39,967 nucleotides of DNA from Streptomyces canus 299MFChir4.1 (GTDB lineage: Bacteria; Actinomycetota; Actinomycetes; Streptomycetales; Streptomycetaceae): assembly GCF_000383615.1 (NCBI RefSeq), contig NZ_KB911582.1, positions 1 through 39,967 of the forward strand. Direction: 5' to 3'. The notes under the pieces are model-generated. The model did not search any database. It was not told where the DNA came from and saw only the letters and a list, made by a program, of their open reading frames with translations. Made by a program: the position numbers and the translations under genes. Positions 34,080 through 39,967 of the stretch are shown piece after piece (within the stretch, counting starts at the first letter, position 1; each line of letters begins with the position of its first letter).

Positions 34080-35282
34080 GTGGAACTCACTCTGCTCGGC
34101 ACCGGCGCCCCCGCCGGTCTTCCCCGGCCCTTCTGTCCCTGTGCCGCGTGCGCCACCGCGCTCGGCGAGAACGCGCGGGCCGCCACCGCCGTGCTCGTCG
34201 ACGGGATCCTGCTGCTCGATCTCACCCCCGGTGCCGCCTTCGCCGCCGCCCGGGCCGGGCAGTCGCTCGCCGGGGTACGGCAGGTCCTGCTGTCGCACCC
34301 CCATGACGGGCCCCCCGTCGAGGTGCCCGCGGGTCTTCCGCAGCCGGGGCGGGTGCCGGACGGCCGGGAGTTGACGTTGTTGACGGGGCATCGGGTGCGG
34401 GCCGTGCCGATGGACGCGCCGGGGACCGGGTACGCCGTCACCGGGCCGGACGGGCAGCGGGTGCTGTACCTGCCGCCCGGGGGCGCGCCGGCGGGGCTGG
34501 AGAAGGGGGCGGCGGAGTCGTACGACATGGTGCTCGCCGATGTCGTGCGGCGGCCGGACGCGCTCGCCCGGCTGCGGGCCGTCGGGGCCGCGGGGCCCAC
34601 GACCGACGTCGTCGCCGTGCATGTCGATCACGACGTGCCGCCCGGCGCCGAGGTGCGGCGGAGGCTGGCCGCGGCCGGGGCGCGGGCCGTGCCCGACGGG
34701 ACGACTCTGGTCGTCGGCGGCTATGAGGAGGTACCGGATGTGCCGCGGCGGACGCTGGTGCTGGGCGGGGCGCGGTCCGGGAAGTCGGTGGAGGCCGAGC
34801 GGCGCCTTGAGGCGTTCCCCGACGTGCTGTACGTGGCGACCGGCGGGTCGCGGAACGGGGACACTGAGTGGGCCTCCCGGGTCGCCGCCCACCGGGAGCG
34901 GCGGCCCGGATCGTGGCGTACGACGGAGACCTGCGACCTGGTGCCGCTGCTGAAGGACGACGGGGCGCCGCTGCTGGTCGACTGTCTGTCGCTGTGGCTG
35001 ACGGACGCGATGGACGCCGTGGGGGCGTGGGACGACGCGGAGTGGGCCGACGGCGGGGAGCGGGAACTGCGTTCGCGGGTGCGGGAGTTGACGGAGGCGG
35101 TGCGGGAGGCGCGGCGGACCGTGGTGGCCGTGTCGAACGAGGTGGGGTCGGGGATCGTGCCGGCCACCGCGTCCGGGCGCCGGTACCGGGACGAACTGGG
35201 GCGGCTGAACGCGGCGTTCGCGGGCGAGTGCGAGCAGGTGGTGCTGGTGGTGGCGGGACAGGCGATGGTCCTACGGGGCTGA
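34080..35282 (+). CDS. PhnP-like (degenerate metallo-beta-lactamase-fold) domain fused to CobU
   Basis: A 400-residue fusion. Residues 1-215 resemble PhnP-type metallo-beta-lactamase-fold proteins (ELTLLGTGAPAGLPRPFCPC, with C19-C21-C24). The metal-binding HxHxDH is reduced to SHPHDGPP, so hydrolase activity is doubtful. A late VHVDHD is retained. Residues 224-400 are CobU (adenosylcobinamide kinase/guanylyltransferase) with P-loop GGARSGKS (229-236), VDCLSLWLTD and VSNEVGSGIVP. CobU phosphorylates and then GTP-activates cobinamide in the nucleotide-loop assembly of cobalamin. GTG 34080 has GAGAAT 7 nt upstream and no Shine-Dalgarno, suggesting a leaderless mRNA. It overlaps the opposing methyltransferase gene by 12 bp. 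Confidence 0.9.
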   Translation: MELTLLGTGAPAGLPRPFCPCAACATALGENARAATAVLVDGILLLDLTPGAAFAAARAGQSLAGVRQVLLSHPHDGPPVEVPAGLPQPGRVPDGRELTLLTGHRVRAVPMDAPGTGYAVTGPDGQRVLYLPPGGAPAGLEKGAAESYDMVLADVVRRPDALARLRAVGAAGPTTDVVAVHVDHDVPPGAEVRRRLAAAGARAVPDGTTLVVGGYEEVPDVPRRTLVLGGARSGKSVEAERRLEAFPDVLYVATGGSRNGDTEWASRVAAHRERRPGSWRTTETCDLVPLLKDDGAPLLVDCLSLWLTDAMDAVGAWDDAEWADGGERELRSRVRELTEAVREARRTVVAVSNEVGSGIVPATASGRRYRDELGRLNAAFAGECEQVVLVVAGQAMVLRG

Positions 35283-35864
35283 CGGCTCCTTGCGCGCGAT
35301 CACCCGGTAGGCCTTCGCGAAACGGGTGCCGGCGAGGAGGAGGGCCAGGGTGTGGTCCAGCGCTCTCGCGGTGGAGGTCAGCAACCCGGGGGTGCCGGGC
35401 AGACGGGCCGTCAGGCGGGCCGGGACGTGCGCGGATCGGCGGGCCGTGGCGATGACGGTGCAGCCCCGGGACTCCAGTTCGGGGCGGGGGTCGTCCCTGG
35501 ACTCGACCAGGAGGTGGCCGCCGGGGCGCAGGACGGCGAGGGCCGCCTGGAGTTCCGCGGGGTCGGCGCGACGGTTCAGCAGGCTGACCACGTCGTAGCG
35601 GGCGCGCAGGTGGGCGACGATCCGCGGGTCGGTCAGACGGCCCTGGTAGCCCTCCTCCAGGCGCTCGATCGCCTGGGCGTGCAGGACGCGAGGGGTGGGG
35701 TCCAGGCCGTCGAAGGCCGTGTAGGGGAAGAACGTTCGCGCCGCCTCGGGGAAGTCCGCGTCCCCGGTGTCCACGTCCAGCCAGCTCTCGGGTTCGGGGA
35801 ACGGCAGTATGGCGCGGGCGGTGGAGCGAAGACGCCGTACGGAAGGGGCGGTCGGTGCGGACAT
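35271..35864 (-). CDS. Degenerate class I methyltransferase-like protein
   Basis: A 197-residue protein with the methyltransferase order of motifs, but with motif I altered to WLDVDTGDADFPEAARTFFP (the usual DxGxGxG lacks the glycines). It is followed by FDGLDPTPRV and the late motif AALAVLRPGGHLLVESRDD, then a C-terminal segment with RALDHTLALLLAG. It is short for the family (about 240-300), so it may be an inactive partner or be evolving a new role. The start ATG 35862-35864 has a weak GGGAGA upstream. It overlaps the end of the CobU fusion gene tail to tail by 12 bp and is divergent from cobT. Confidence 0.7.
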   Translation of the reverse strand: MSAPTAPSVRRLRSTARAILPFPEPESWLDVDTGDADFPEAARTFFPYTAFDGLDPTPRVLHAQAIERLEEGYQGRLTDPRIVAHLRARYDVVSLLNRRADPAELQAALAVLRPGGHLLVESRDDPRPELESRGCTVIATARRSAHVPARLTARLPGTPGLLTSTARALDHTLALLLAGTRFAKAYRVIARKEPSAP

Positions 35865-35990
35865 GGGGTCTCCCGGGGACGCACAGCAATTCGCTACAAA
35901 ACGGAACGTATGGGATCCCGATCCCGGGTGCAATGACGTCATGGCCCTGCGGCACCCCCGTGTTCGATCAGGGCCGGTACTGTTCGGCGA

Positions 35991-37091
35991 ATGAGCTCGC
36001 TTAATCTCGACGACTTCACCGATCTGATCGAGCGCCCCGACGGCGGGGTGCGTCGCGACGCCGAGGCGCGCCGGGAGCGTCAGATCGTGCCTCCCGGGGC
36101 GCTGGGCCGCCTCGACGACCTGGGTGAGTGGCTGGCGGCGGCGCAGTCGGCGGTACCGGTACGGCCGGTCGAACGGCCGCGGGTCGTGCTGTTCGCCGGT
36201 GACCACGGGGTCGCCGAACTGGGTGTCTCGGGACGGGCCGCGGGCAGTGCCTCGGAGTTGGTGCGAGAGGTCCTGGAGGGCGGCCGTCCGGTGTCGATCC
36301 TCGCCCGGCGCCTCGGCGTCCCGGTGCGGGTCGTGGACATGGCGCTGGACTGCGATCCGGACGAGCTGCCGCAGGACGTCGTACGGCATCGGGTGCGGCG
36401 CGGGAGCGGTCGTATCGATGTCGAGGACGCGTTGACGGCGGAGGAGGCGGAGGCCGCCTTCCGGGCCGGGGTCGCGGTGGCCGACGAGGAGGCCGACTCC
36501 GGTACGGATCTCGTGGTGCTCGGCGATGTGAGCGTGGGCGGGACCACGGCGGCCGGGGTGCTGGTCGCAGCGCTGTGCGGGACCGACGCGTCCGTGGTGA
36601 CCGGGCGCGGCGGGACCGGGATCGACGACCTCGCGTGGATGCGCAAGTGCGCGGCGATCCGGGACGCGCTGCGGCGGGCGCGGCCGGTGCTCGGGGACCA
36701 GTTGCAGCTGCTGGCGACGGTGGGCGGGGCCGACCTCGCGGCGATCACCGGGTTCCTGCTGCAGAGCGCGGTGCGCAAGCTGCCCGTCGTGCTGGACGGG
36801 GTGGTCGTGGCCGCCTGTGCGCTGGTGGGGCAGCGGATCGCCTTCCGGGCGCCGGACTGGTGGCTGGCCGGGCAGAGCAGTGGTGAGCCGGGGCAGGCGA
36901 AGGCGCTGGACCGGATGGCCCTGGAACCGCTGCTCGACCACGGCGTGACGGTCGGGGAGGGCGCGGGCGGACTGCTCGCGCTGCCGCTGGTGCAGGCCGC
37001 GGCGGCGCTGGCCGCCGAGCTGCCCGAGAAGCCCGCGGACTCCGAGGAGTCGCAGGAGAAGGAACCGGAGAAGGCGTCCGACGAGGAGTAG
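35991..37091 (+). CDS. cobT: Nicotinate-nucleotide-dimethylbenzimidazole phosphoribosyltransferase
   Basis: A 366-residue CobT, which makes alpha-ribazole phosphate, the lower ligand of cobalamin. Visible are VVLFAGDHGVAELGVS, the substrate loop ITGFLLQSAVRKLPVVLDG and the catalytic Glu in TVGEGAGGLLALPLV. The tail of about 20 residues is Glu/Lys-rich and disordered (ESQEKEPEKASDEE). ATG 35991 has no Shine-Dalgarno; TACTGT lies 7 nt upstream (35978-35983), so it is probably leaderless. No cobalamin riboswitch is seen upstream. It works with CobU, encoded 0.7 kb upstream. Confidence 0.93.
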   Translation: MSSLNLDDFTDLIERPDGGVRRDAEARRERQIVPPGALGRLDDLGEWLAAAQSAVPVRPVERPRVVLFAGDHGVAELGVSGRAAGSASELVREVLEGGRPVSILARRLGVPVRVVDMALDCDPDELPQDVVRHRVRRGSGRIDVEDALTAEEAEAAFRAGVAVADEEADSGTDLVVLGDVSVGGTTAAGVLVAALCGTDASVVTGRGGTGIDDLAWMRKCAAIRDALRRARPVLGDQLQLLATVGGADLAAITGFLLQSAVRKLPVVLDGVVVAACALVGQRIAFRAPDWWLAGQSSGEPGQAKALDRMALEPLLDHGVTVGEGAGGLLALPLVQAAAALAAELPEKPADSEESQEKEPEKASDEE

Positions 37092-37106
37092 TCGAGGACA
37101 GGGGGG

Positions 37107-37140
37107 TGCCCTTGCGGCCAAATCGCCGGCGCAAGGGGCA
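37107..37140. terminator. Bulged hairpin after cobT
   Basis: TGCCCTTGC pairs with GCAAG-G-GGCA (one bulged G), loop about 15 nt, 15 bp past the cobT stop. It may terminate cobT or lie in the leader of the next gene. Confidence 0.45.
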
Positions 37141-37152
37141 TGATCGCCCTTC

Positions 37153-38916
37153 ATGGGAGATGTCCGAGTCGCACCTGTCCGGGATGCACGGTCCACCGCC
37201 GCCTCGCGGCGGGCCGCCGGGTTCGCCGTCTGGTACCTGCGGGTCGTCGCGTTCGTCAACTTCCTCAGTGCGGTGTGGGTGTCGCTGGGGCAGGACGTAC
37301 GGCGCCACAACCAGCAGGACCTCTTCACGCCGTATCTGCTGACGGCGGGCTTCGCCTCCGGGGTGTTCACGGCGTTCCTCGCGATCACCATGCGGCGGCG
37401 CAAGCGCGCGGCGTGGATCCTGAACCTGGTGCTGTCGGGGGCGTTCCTCGCGCTGTTCGTCTTCGCGATGGCGTTCCCGGAGATCCGGCGGTACGCGCAG
37501 AACTGGATCTCCCTGTTCCTCACCGCCGCCTTCGTGGTCGCCCTCCTCGTCGGGCGGCGGGAGTTCTACGCCAAGGGCGACCGGTCCAACCCGCGGCTCG
37601 CCGCCGCCGTGGCCGTGGGCGGACTGCTGGTGTGCTCGCTGCTGGCCGCGCTGCTGGTGACCGTCACCAACCAGGCGTCGCGGTCGTCGGCCTTCGTCGA
37701 GCGCTGGTGGTACGGCACGCTGCGGCTGGTCTCGGTCGCCGCCGACGACTCCCGCTTCGACGGGATCCTCACGCCGAACTGGGTCAATGTCGCCATCAAC
37801 GTGCTCAGCACGGTCCTCGTCCTCGCCGTCTTCTACGCCGCCTTCCGCTCCCGGCGTGCCGTCGACCCGCTCACCGAGGACGACGAGCGGTGCCTGCGGG
37901 AACTGCTGGAGCGGCACGGCGAGCGGGACTCGCTCGGGTACTTCGCGCTGCGCAGGGAGAAGAGCGTCGTCTGGTCGCCGACCGGGAAGGCGGCCGTGAC
38001 CTACCGGGTGGTCAGCGGGGTCTCCCTGGCGTCCGGTGATCCGATCGGCGACCCGGAGGCCTGGCCGGGGGCGATCGAGCCGTGGCTCGCCGAGGCGCGG
38101 GAGCACGGGTGGCTGCCGGCCGTGATGGGCGCGGGCGAGGACGCCGGGACGGTGTACGCGCGGCACGGCCTGGACGCGCTGGAGCTGGGTGACGAGGCGA
38201 TCGTGGAGGTCGCCGAGTTCACGCTGGAGGGGCGGGCGATGCGGACCGTCCGGCAGGCGTACAACCGGGTCCGGCGGGCCGGGTACACGGTACGGATCCG
38301 GCGCCACGAGGACATCCCCGCCGAGGAGATGGAGGCGCTCGTACGGCGGGCCGACGACTGGCGCGACGGGGCCACCGAGCGCGGGTTCAGCATGGCGCTG
38401 GGGCGGCTCGGGGACCCGGAGGACGGGCGGTGCGTGGCGCTGGAGTGCAGTGACGCCGACGGGGAGCTGAAGGCGGTGCTCTCCTTCGTGCCGTGGGGGC
38501 CGCACGGGCTGTCCCTCGACCTCATGCGCCGGGACCGCGACGCGGACAACGGCCTCATGGAGTTCATGGTCATCGAGCTGCTCAACCGGGCCCAGGAGAT
38601 CCAGATCACCCAGGTCTCGCTCAACTTCGCGATGTTCCGCTCGGTCTTCGAACGTGGTGCGCGTCTTGGCGCCGGGCCGGTGCTGCGGCTGTGGCGGTCG
38701 CTGCTCAGCTTCTTCTCCCGCTGGTGGCAGATCGAGTCCCTGTACCGGGCCAACGCCAAGTACCGGCCCATCTGGGAGCCGCGGTTCCTGCTCTTCGAGA
38801 AGAGCGCGGACCTGCCGCGCATCGGGATCGCCTCCGCCCGCGCGGAGGGGTTCCTGGAGGTGCCGGGGCTGCCGGGGTGGCTGCGGCGCCGGGAGCACTT
38901 GAGCACGCACAGATGA
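37153..38916 (+). CDS. MprF-like phosphatidylglycerol lysyltransferase (DUF2156)
   Basis: A 587-residue membrane protein. The N-terminal half has about six helices (WYLRVVAFVNFLSAVWVSLG, WILNLVLSGAFLALFVFAMA, and others). The C-terminal domain (about 250-575) is a DUF2156/GNAT-fold aminoacyl-phospholipid synthase (GKAAVTYRVVSGVSLASGDP, RTVRQAYNRVRRAGYTVRIR, LSLDLMRRDRDADNGLMEFM). Such enzymes attach lysine from Lys-tRNA to phosphatidylglycerol and protect against cationic peptides. A C-terminal LysRS-like domain, found in some mycobacterial LysX proteins, is absent. ATG 37153 has CATGAT 8 nt upstream and no Shine-Dalgarno. Followed 9 bp later by a rhomboid-like gene, forming an operon. Confidence 0.88.
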   Translation: MGDVRVAPVRDARSTAASRRAAGFAVWYLRVVAFVNFLSAVWVSLGQDVRRHNQQDLFTPYLLTAGFASGVFTAFLAITMRRRKRAAWILNLVLSGAFLALFVFAMAFPEIRRYAQNWISLFLTAAFVVALLVGRREFYAKGDRSNPRLAAAVAVGGLLVCSLLAALLVTVTNQASRSSAFVERWWYGTLRLVSVAADDSRFDGILTPNWVNVAINVLSTVLVLAVFYAAFRSRRAVDPLTEDDERCLRELLERHGERDSLGYFALRREKSVVWSPTGKAAVTYRVVSGVSLASGDPIGDPEAWPGAIEPWLAEAREHGWLPAVMGAGEDAGTVYARHGLDALELGDEAIVEVAEFTLEGRAMRTVRQAYNRVRRAGYTVRIRRHEDIPAEEMEALVRRADDWRDGATERGFSMALGRLGDPEDGRCVALECSDADGELKAVLSFVPWGPHGLSLDLMRRDRDADNGLMEFMVIELLNRAQEIQITQVSLNFAMFRSVFERGARLGAGPVLRLWRSLLSFFSRWWQIESLYRANAKYRPIWEPRFLLFEKSADLPRIGIASARAEGFLEVPGLPGWLRRREHLSTHR

Positions 38917-38925
38917 GGACGTGGG

Positions 38926-39624
38926 ATGAAGATGCTCGCCCGCTGGGCCCGTGCGGAGTGGGGTGAGCTGTACGTCACCGTCCGCGGGCCGCTGCTGCGG
39001 CGGCGATGGCGGGCGGTCCCCCTGGCCCTTGCGGCCGTGTGTCTGACGGCGGCGCTGCATTTCGTGCACAACCAGTCGTGGGGTTACGACTTCGTCCAGG
39101 ACGTCGGTGCCGTGCGCGCCGCGGACCCTCTCTGGCTCGCTCTGCTCCGCACCCCGCTCTCCCTGTTCGTGCCGGCCCTGGACCTGCCGGTGTGGGGTGC
39201 GCTGGCGCAGATCCTGTTCGTGTTCGGGATCGCCGAGATCTGTCTGGGCCGGTGGCGGACGCTCACGCTGGCCTACGCGGCCACGCTCGCCGGAACGCTG
39301 TACGCCCGCGTAAGCATCTGGCTGGGCCCCGACAGCCCCCTCGGCCTGCCCGCCTCGGACGCCCACGTCGTCGACACCGGCCCGTCGGCGGCTGTGGTGG
39401 GCCTCGCCGTCTTCCTCGGCTGGCGCTACGGCGCCCGGGTCACCGCGGGTGCCGTGATCGCGGCGATGGTGGTCGAGGTGCTGGCGAAGGAGAACCTCGC
39501 CGGCCGGGAACACGTGGCGGCGATCGCGGCGATGCTGACCCTGTGCGGCCTCTCGGCAGCCCGCCGCCGCCACGCCCGACCCCGGGAGGAAGCCGACTCC
39601 GGGCTACCACCAGGCGCCCCCTGA
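38926..39624 (+). CDS. Rhomboid-like multi-pass membrane protein with altered active-site motif
   Basis: A 232-residue protein with six or so membrane helices. Helix 4 has DTGPSAAVVGLAVFL where rhomboid proteases have GxSG. The serine is kept but the flanking glycine is changed (GPSAA). A histidine in REHVAAIAAMLTLC sits where the catalytic His would be. It may be a divergent protease or a pseudoprotease. GAGGA lies 6 nt before ATG 38926. It follows the MprF-like gene by 9 bp and is probably co-transcribed with it, suggesting a link to lipid or envelope stress. Confidence 0.75.
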   Translation: MKMLARWARAEWGELYVTVRGPLLRRRWRAVPLALAAVCLTAALHFVHNQSWGYDFVQDVGAVRAADPLWLALLRTPLSLFVPALDLPVWGALAQILFVFGIAEICLGRWRTLTLAYAATLAGTLYARVSIWLGPDSPLGLPASDAHVVDTGPSAAVVGLAVFLGWRYGARVTAGAVIAAMVVEVLAKENLAGREHVAAIAAMLTLCGLSAARRRHARPREEADSGLPPGAP

Positions 39625-39652
39625 GACCGACAGGCCCTCCACGCCCCATCTC

Positions 39653-39967
39653 AGCACCCGGCGGACGCCCGCAGCCCCGCCACCTCCGCCCCCGATCAGC
39701 ACCCGGCAAGACCGCACGCACCGTACCCGGCCACCCCCGCCCCAGATCAGCATCGGCGGGCACACCGCAGCCCCACTACCTCCACGCCACACCAGCACCC
39801 CGCAAGCGCCCGCAGCTGACCAGGCCCCGCCCCCGATCAGCACCCGGCAGACGCCCGCAACCCGCCACCCCCACACCCCGCCAGCACCCGGCAAGACCGC
39901 ACGCACCGTACCCGGCCACCCCCGCCCCCGATCAGCACCCGGCAGACGCCCGCAACCCGCCACCCCC
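39653..39967. repeat. GC-rich repeat array with a 44-51 bp period, truncated by the window end
   Basis: A core AGCACCCGGCA (some copies varied) starts at 39653, 39698, 39749, 39794, 39839, 39883 and 39934, so the spacing is 45, 51, 45, 45, 44 and 51 bp. Between cores lie two spacer types, ACGCCCGCAACCCGCCACC and AGACCGCACGCACCGTACCC, giving longer identical blocks. No gene is supported here. The open frame on the reverse strand reflects the repeat composition. Confidence 0.8.

Noticed and set aside
35865..35990. Cobalamin riboswitch ahead of cobT
   Set aside because: The 126-bp gap is too short and has no conserved B12-box (GCCACTG) sequence.
35865..37523. N-terminal extension of the degenerate methyltransferase frame across cobT
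   Set aside because: It is antisense to cobT. The plausible start is ATG 35862-35864.
36745..39573. Very long minus-strand open frame antisense to cobT, MprF-like and rhomboid-like genes
   Set aside because: Low-complexity Arg/Pro/His-rich translation with no recognisable domain. It mirrors strong genes on the other strand.
39604..39963. Minus-strand open frame in the right-end repeat array
   Set aside because: The translation is an artefact of the GC-rich repeats (CRVLIGGG units). There is no ribosome site or conserved domain.
39653..39967. CRISPR array from regular 45-bp spacing
   Set aside because: The spacers are themselves repeated and the cores are degenerate, so this is an interspersed or tandem repeat.

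Overview
The window is GC-rich DNA with a very strong G/C bias at third codon positions. Its gene content and order match a Streptomyces chromosome: the qcrCAB/ctaCDF/ctaE respiratory cluster beside trpD, an adenosine kinase, an ErpA/HesB protein and nadA. From memory, the order trpD - ctaE/qcrCAB - ctaC - adoK - membrane protein - HesB - DUF3043 - cobT also occurs in Mycobacterium tuberculosis (around Rv2192c to Rv2207), so most of the window is core actinobacterial chromosome. The accessory part is the left end.

Layout. (1) 1-3003: the C-terminal part of a rhomboid protease that looks cut at its 5' side, then an IS607-type element (MerR-like serine recombinase TnpA plus TnpB nuclease) inserted just before a stand-alone Lrp/AsnC ligand-domain gene. 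(2) 3004-6550: a decayed small ORF, a class V aminotransferase / cysteine desulfurase-like gene behind a SAM-IV riboswitch and a six-codon upstream ORF, then trpD. (3) 6551-16132: the aerobic respiratory cluster. qcrCAB (cytochrome bc1) and ctaE, then a lone degenerate receiver gene and an L,D-transpeptidase lipoprotein, then ctaCDF (aa3 oxidase). Most junctions are 4-bp stop/start overlaps. (4) 16133-23138: a cysteine desulfurase fused to a TusA domain, adenosine kinase, a small conserved-looking ORF, a membrane protein with a disordered duplicated N-terminus, the HesB/ErpA Fe-S carrier, and nadA (an Fe-S enzyme). (5) 23157-30830: a Ser/Thr kinase with a PQQ-type propeller, an ECF42-type sigma factor with its DGPF/YCII partner, a NarL-type two-component pair, a repeat-filled gap, and pspAA-pspA. 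(6) 31111-39624: a DUF3043 membrane protein, a methyltransferase with an apparent CTG start, a lipoprotein HtrA protease, a small gene, a PhnP-like/CobU fusion, a degenerate methyltransferase, cobT, an MprF-like lysyltransferase, and a rhomboid-like membrane protein. (7) 39625-39967: a GC-rich interspersed repeat array running off the window.

How the genes work together. QcrCAB passes electrons from menaquinol to the aa3 oxidase (CtaC/D/E/F), and the hemes and CuA ligands are visible in the sequences. Two cysteine desulfurase-like proteins, the HesB carrier and NadA form an iron-sulfur theme, and QcrA is itself an Fe-S protein. PspA/PspAA, MprF, HtrA and the L,D-transpeptidase form an envelope-stress theme. 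CobU/CobT belong to late cobalamin assembly.

No wholly new defence or biosynthetic system is evident. The best leads are the SAM-IV riboswitch with a mini-ORF ahead of a class V aminotransferase, a TnpB whose reading frame runs into the next gene, three domain fusions or degenerations (desulfurase-TusA, PhnP-CobU, rhomboid-like), an ECF42 self-promoter, an inverted repeat across the ctaE start codon, and a group of probably leaderless genes. All calls come from reading the sequence. No database search was run.
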